64,000 nt of DNA from Lepidostoma basale (lineage: Eukaryota > Arthropoda > Insecta > Trichoptera > Lepidostomatidae), in contig JAHDVF020001600.1 in the NCBI GenBank assembly GCA_022606425.2, positions 62,001-126,000 of the forward strand, written 5' to 3'. The translations under genes were made by a program, and so were the position numbers. This document shows positions 59,658 through 64,000 of the stretch, in pieces. Under the pieces are notes generated by a model. It saw nothing but the letters and a program-made list of their open reading frames with translations, was not told the origin of the DNA and did not search any database. How positions within the stretch are numbered: position 1 is the first letter of the stretch; every line of letters begins with the position of its first letter.

Positions 59658-62600
59658 ATGGACCTGTCGAAAAATATTGCAATTTTCTTCCTGGTTTTGG
59701 CTTGCTGCAATGGTCTCACAGAAAATGACAATAGAACGAACAGCACAGATGACACCGGTAGGTTTTTATTATTTAGTTTCAGCATATTCCGTAAGATGGC
59801 ACTACTCAAAATATTTCATCAATGAAATGACACCTTGTACCACTCATAAAACATAACTGACTTACTAACGAACCATCACACCATCTCTCCGAAGGCGTAG
59901 GCAGAAATAATGGACCGCCACATAGTTCCTTCCTGACATAATTCTCTCACTTCCTCAATATTCACACATCGCGACATGCTCACGTGGCCGACATTCAAGA
60001 TTTGATTTATTTGATTGTGCCACATTTAATTCGCTCTTCCTCTATTTCTAGTTCCGTTTACGTCGTTTAAATATGCTTTTTTTACCATTGTTTCTTCATT
60101 CATTCTTTCCATGTGTCCAAATCATCTTAATGATCCTTTCATTATTTTATTCATAACACTTTCATTCGTACCGCATTAACTTCTTATATTATATAGCATG
60201 TTTTTTTTGGAGGTTTGGTTTTTAAACTGGCAACATTGTTTCTACAGACTGTCAATTTGGCAGTTGAAAGTTGATTTGTAGTCAATATGTTTTGCCATTT
60301 CACCATGAATAGGTTAACGTCGGACAGCGCTTGCAAATTGTGCAAATTTATTTTGAAAATCATGCTTCGGTTCGCCAAACTCATCGTACACTACGCCTAT
60401 TTTACGGTCGACATAATCGTCCATCCGAGCAAGTTATTCAGAAGTCCATGGATCGTTTTCCATCGCATCCACAAAGACGACAAATGTCGAAAATTGGACT
60501 TCACGATTGCGCTTCATTCGAGCTAGCCGTGGCGCTCATATGCCCGAAATCATATTTAAACAATAATGGCATAAAATTATCTATAAAATAAAGCCAATAT
60601 CATAGACATTAACATTATTTTAATGTGTTTTTTTTTTTCATTTTGAATATGTAAAGAAATTTTATAACAATTTTTTATTTTTATTTTCATTATCAGTATG
60701 GTGTTCTTCTACCGACCCTTATGTATGGAAGTGAAGCATGGAACTGACAAAAGAAGGATGAAGGTAGAATAAATGCAGTAGAAATAAGATCTCATAGACG
60801 AATGTGTGGATACTCTGTGTATGATAGAGTGTCTAATGAAAATATAAGAAGTGAATGCGGTGCGAATGATGGTGTCATGAACAAAATAATGAAAGGATCA
60901 TTAAGATGGTTTGGACATATGGAAAGAATGAATGAAGAAAGAATGGTAAAAAAATTATATGTTAATGATGTAAATGGAACCAGAAATAGAGGAAGACCGA
61001 GGAAAACGTGGCACGATCAAATAAATCAAATATTGAATGTCGGACATGTGAGAATTCAGAGAAATCGACGCGCGTTGTTGACACGATGTATGAATGTTGA
61101 GGAAGCGAGAGAAATATGTCAGGAAAGAAAAGTGTGGCAGTCCATTCTTTCTGCCTACCCCTTCGGGGAGACGGCGTGATGGTTAGTTAGTTAGTTTTTA
61201 TCAGTATAATTGGAACCTACTTGCCATTATTATTATTTTTTTATCTATTGTTTCTTTTTTCATTTATTTTATTTAGTTATAAAACCTTTTATTATAAACA
61301 CTATTCTGACCATATTCGCCACACTACTCTATTCTGACACACCTCTCTAGCTTCCTCCACATTTATACAACGAGTCATACACGCACGTCGATTCATCCAA
61401 CTTCTAACATGACCAACCTTTAATATTTTACTGTATTATTATTTAGTTACAGAAGACAGCCCTGCAGTTAAGACGACGGTGATACCCCCATCTGATACAG
61501 TCTGCAATACTTGCATCTGCAAAAAGGATTTCATCGACTGCTGTGACAAAGACATAGACGAATTCTTCACAATATCCGACTGGAAGGGTATGTAATTTTA
61601 TTTTTACTAGAATAAAAGGTGGTGCTGAGTGCTTGTGTGATTACTTTAGGATTCATCCTTTGGGGCAGAGGACCTTTAGGGAAATGAAGGTCATCTACCA
61701 AAGCCACTCTCAAAAACAGTTAGAAAGTAATTGTATCTCCATAGAGACGAAGATGCAAACTGGAAACTGAATATGGTTGATCAAGGTGTTTACAGGACTT
61801 ATGACCCGTCATTGGTTGGGTTAAGCGCACGCTTTACGTAATTACAACATTCCCCATTCCACCTATTTCTTTATGACCATGTAAGACAAATTTTTGGAGG
61901 TTGTATATATGTGACAAATCTATGCTTTTCTTCACATGTCAGTTTCAATACGCCATCTATGTAGATTAATTTTTAGCATTTAGCAAACTACTTTATTAAC
62001 ACAATGTGAAGGCTATCGCCAAGCGTGCGCTTAACACAACCAATGGCAGGTCATAAGTCCTGTAAACACCTTGATCAACCATATTCAGTTTCCAGTTTGC
62101 ATCTTTGCCTCTATTGAGATACAATTAAATCATGAATAATTCACCCACCATGGGTGAAATCCAGTATTCGTATACAAGTATAAGTATACATTCACAAAAA
62201 ATAGTTAGAAAGTAATTAATACGAATGAAAATGTCAGTTTTCTAGAAGTTTTATTGTATTTTATGGGAATGACATGTTTTTTTTTTATATACAGGTATAT
62301 TACTTAGAATCATTAGCCACCTTAATATGTCAAATCATTTGTAAACAATTTGTAAGAAGATGTTTTTCTTACAAACACTTTATTTCGTCCTACCTCAAAT
62401 AACTTATTTTTTATTTATATAATTTGATCTCTTAGACGAATGTGTAATACTCTGTGTATAATAGAGTGTCGAATGAAAATATAAGAAGTGAATGCGGTGC
62501 GAATGATGGTGTTATGAAAAAAAAAATGAAAGGATCATTAAGATGGTTTGGACACATGGAAAGAATGAATTAAGGAAGAACGGTAAAAAAATTATATGTT

Positions 62601-63226
62601 AACTGTGTAAATGGAATCAGAAATAGAGGAAGACCGAGAAAACGTGGCACGATCAAATAAATCAAATATTGAATGTCGACCATGTGAAAAGTCAGAGAAA
62701 TCGACGCGCGTACATGACACGATGTATGAATGTTGAGGAAGCGAGAAAAATATGTCAGGAAAGAAAAGTGTGGCAGTCCATTCTTTCTGCCTACCCCTTC
62801 GGGGAGACGGCGTGATGGTTTGTTAGTTAGTTAGTTAGTTAGAGACGAAGATGTAAATTATTTGGAAACAGAATATGGTGGTCGAGGCGTTTACAGGACC
62901 TGTCATTGGTTGGGTTAAGCGATCGCTTTATGTAATACAACATTCCCCCATTCCGCCCTTCTTATATAATATATTAACTTATACATATTATATTAATTTC
63001 TGTTTCAGGCGTAGCAGACATGAAGCCAATCAAGGTTGACATGAGACTGAACAAGTTCACCGAGGTGACCTTATTCCCCGAACTGCCTCTGGAGATCTTG
63101 GACCTCTCCCACGGAGAGATCACCACCTTCCAGAAGGCCAGCTTCAAGATGCTGCAGAGTCTCCGCGTCCTGGACCTCAGCCACAACAACATCACATCGG
63201 ACGAGCTGAGACCAGACGTGTTTGAG
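59658..63226 (+). CDS. Secreted or membrane leucine-rich-repeat protein, 5' part (runs off right edge)
   Basis: Coding exons 59658-59757, 61453-61587 and 63009-63226 join in phase (1, then 1) to 151 codons without a stop, and the last ends at GAG|GTGAGT, so the gene continues beyond the window. The ATG is the first in an exon that begins after TTATTGCAG at 59635, implying an upstream non-coding exon. Residues 1-20 (MDLSKNIAIFFLVLACCNGL) look like a signal peptide. Two N-glycosylation sites (NRT, NST) follow. The segment VCNTCICKKDFIDCC resembles an LRR N-terminal cysteine cap. Exon 3 has two LRR strands (LPLEILDLSHGEI, LRVLDLSHNNI). Family cannot be narrowed: Toll-like, chaoptin-like and other extracellular LRR proteins all fit. 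Confidence 0.8.
59868..60185 (-). mobile_element. LINE-A copy, reverse, in intron 1 of the LRR gene
   Basis: Begins AACGAACCATCACACCATCT and ends GTACCGCATTAACTTCTTAT (complement of the RSECGANDGV region). It directly abuts a transposase remnant at about 60190. Confidence 0.72.
60190..60605 (+). pseudogene. DUF4817-type transposase deletion derivative
   Basis: MQIVQIYFENHASVRQTHRT, LRLFYGRHNRPSEQVIQKSM and DRFPSHPQRR give the N-terminal HTH; a jump follows to a GAHMPEIIFK-like C-terminus in another frame (about 60534-60566). The catalytic middle is missing. In intron 1 of the LRR gene. Confidence 0.65.
60695..61200 (+). mobile_element. LINE-A copy, C-terminal frame open for 125 residues, (TTAG)n tail
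   Basis: 60802-61179 is open: [60 protein letters not shown], and SAYPFGETA before the stop. The 3' end CCCCTTCGGGGAGACGG folds as a perfect small hairpin. It is one of the least decayed LINE-A ends here. Confidence 0.85.
61313..61437 (-). mobile_element. LINE-A fragment, reverse, just before exon 2 of the LRR gene
   Basis: CGCCACACTACTCTATTCTG to CTTCTAACATGACCAACCTT is the complement of the [17 protein letters not shown] region. It ends about 15 bp before the exon 2 acceptor. Confidence 0.65.
61733..62137. mobile_element. Foldback miniature element, complete copy
   Basis: Terminal AATTGTATCTCCATAGAGAC and its mirror GTCTCTATTGAGATACAATT-type end; inverted arms about 120 bp (AAACTGGAAACTGAATATGG, GACTTATGACCCGTCATTGG, TTAAGCGCACGCTT); unique centre. 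Deletion forms occur at 23620-24000, 31235-31420, 37720-37920, 43440-43700, 49090-49370 and 62850-62960. In intron 2 of the LRR gene. Confidence 0.8.
62213..62285 (+). repeat. Half copy of the 59043 foldback element
   Basis: TAATACGAATGAAAATGTCA, GTTTTCTAGAAGTTTTATTG, TATGGGAATGACATGT then a T run. Confidence 0.6.
62420..62845 (+). mobile_element. LINE-A 3' copy, (TTAG)n tail
   Basis: From TTGATCTCTTAGACGAATGT to GAGACGGCGTGATGG plus TTAG units. A frameshifted relative of 60695-61200. Confidence 0.8.
62845..62962 (+). mobile_element. Partial copy of the 61733 family beside a LINE-A tail
   Basis: AGAGACGAAGATGTAAATTA, ATGGTGGTCGAGGCGTTTAC, ATTCCGCCCTTCTTA. It ends about 45 bp before LRR exon 3. 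Confidence 0.6.
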
Positions 63227-63254
63227 GTGAGTCTTAATACACATATAACATAAC

Positions 63255-63430
63255 ACAGCGTCTTAAAGAGCTCCATTGGATGAAATGTCCAGAAAAGATA
63301 CAATACAAGCTCTGCTGGGCGATCTTAAGGTGTTGCATGGAATGGCACCAGCTTATATTTTCCCTGTTCGCCACGGGTGCGCGGATCGCTGTTACGTGCG
63401 ATCCGGCAACACTGGATCGTAGCTTTCTCT
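63255..63430 (+). mobile_element. LINE remnant of the RLxELHWLPVxxRI type
   Basis: QRLKELHWMKCPERIQYKLC then a frameshifted LRCCMEWHQLIF matches the widely shared segment after the RT domain of CR1/L2-like LINEs. It begins about 30 bp inside the intron after LRR exon 3. Confidence 0.55.
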
Positions 63431-63597
63431 AGTGGTACTTACTGGAAGTCTTGCTGTCGTCATGCAAGGTGGCGTTCACTGTATTATATAAGCACATACC
63501 TTCCAGGAGGGTATGTCCCACCATGGCACTTCTAGTCATTCGAGTCCACTTAGCCTAAGGGATGTAATTTCTCCCGCATTTATTGCTCTATCATCAT

Positions 63598-64000
63598 TAT
63601 TTTCTTCTTCTCTTCTTCAAGTGCCCTGTCGGGTCCCCCCAACGTTGGCGATCACCTCGGCAAACCTGTGCCTGTCCTGTGCCGCTCGAAATAGCTCCTC
63701 CACACTTCAGATGCCGGTCCACTCCCTCACGTTTCGCAGCCAGGACATTTGTCTCCCTCGGCGTCCCTCAATTTTCCCCTCCAATATCAGTTGGAGAAGG
63801 TAGTACTTTTCTCCACGCAGTATATGACCCAGATGTGAGATCTTTCGAACTTTGATAGTTGATAACAGTTACCTGTCAACTATAGCTCGACTCGGGACTT
63901 CGGTATTGGTAACCATGTCTGTCCAGGGAACTCTGAGCATTCGGCGATGGAGCCACATTTCAAATGCTTCCAGTCTGTTCATTGAGTTGACTTTCAAGGT
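63598..64000 (-). mobile_element. LINE-C 3' part, reverse, running off the window
   Basis: Begins with a CTTCTTCTCTTCTTC tail and continues through the complement of RQMSWLRNVREW to [14 protein letters not shown], ending mid-element at the window edge. Confidence 0.78.

Overview
This window is animal nuclear DNA, most likely from an insect and probably a moth or butterfly. It has short GC-rich coding exons with GT/AG borders scattered through long AT-rich introns, and a dense mixture of non-LTR retrotransposons (LINEs), tRNA-derived SINEs, mariner, Tigger-like, piggyBac and hAT remnants and foldback elements. There is no bacterial-style operon structure. The order Lepidoptera is an inference from the repeat flavour.

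Two host genes are visible, both on the + strand. (1) Positions 1-36323 hold the 3' part of an ANKRD50-type ankyrin-repeat gene. I could join 23 exons by hand (1-168, 1269-1429, 1898-2058, 5519-5689, 6411-6614, 7060-7130, 8902-9083, 10989-11151, 12919-13109, 14057-14155, 14644-14752, 15753-15827, 15926-16109, 16767-16836, 17591-17737, 18587-18670, 19533-19655, 21151-21234, 22211-22350, 22866-23004, 24272-24434, 34741-34820, 36208-36323). All splice phases agree, giving 1027 residues with no internal stop: the end of an N-terminal region, about 17 ankyrin repeats, and a Ser/Pro-rich tail ending in ETPL, a class I PDZ ligand. (2) Positions 59658-63226 hold the first three coding exons of a secreted or membrane leucine-rich-repeat protein that runs off the right edge.

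Nearly everything else is mobile-element debris in the introns and in the 23 kb between the genes. I use local family labels. LINE-A has an RT YADD box, C-terminal GRPRKTW motif, 3' hairpin and TTAG, TTG or TTTG tail, with more than 30 fragments. LINE-B to LINE-G and others mostly have (GAA)n tails. LINE-E is Jockey/CR1-like. SINE-1 and SINE-2 have tRNA-like heads. SINE-3 shares the LINE-A 3' end. DNA elements include a near-complete mariner nested in a Tigger-like element, two copies of a piggyBac deletion derivative carrying only the C-terminal Cys-rich domain, a separate piggyBac derivative carrying only the N-terminus, an hAT miniature element with its 8-bp target duplication, and several foldback elements.

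The most interesting observations are: hammerhead-ribozyme-like cores (CTGATGA / hairpin / GAAAC / GTC) that recur, often as inverted pairs, in several repeat families; a SINE that appears to borrow the 3' end of LINE-A, with an internal empty-site control; reciprocal piggyBac deletion derivatives; a 300-residue open frame created by one LINE landing inside another; and a chain of nested insertions with readable target-site duplications that gives a relative chronology.
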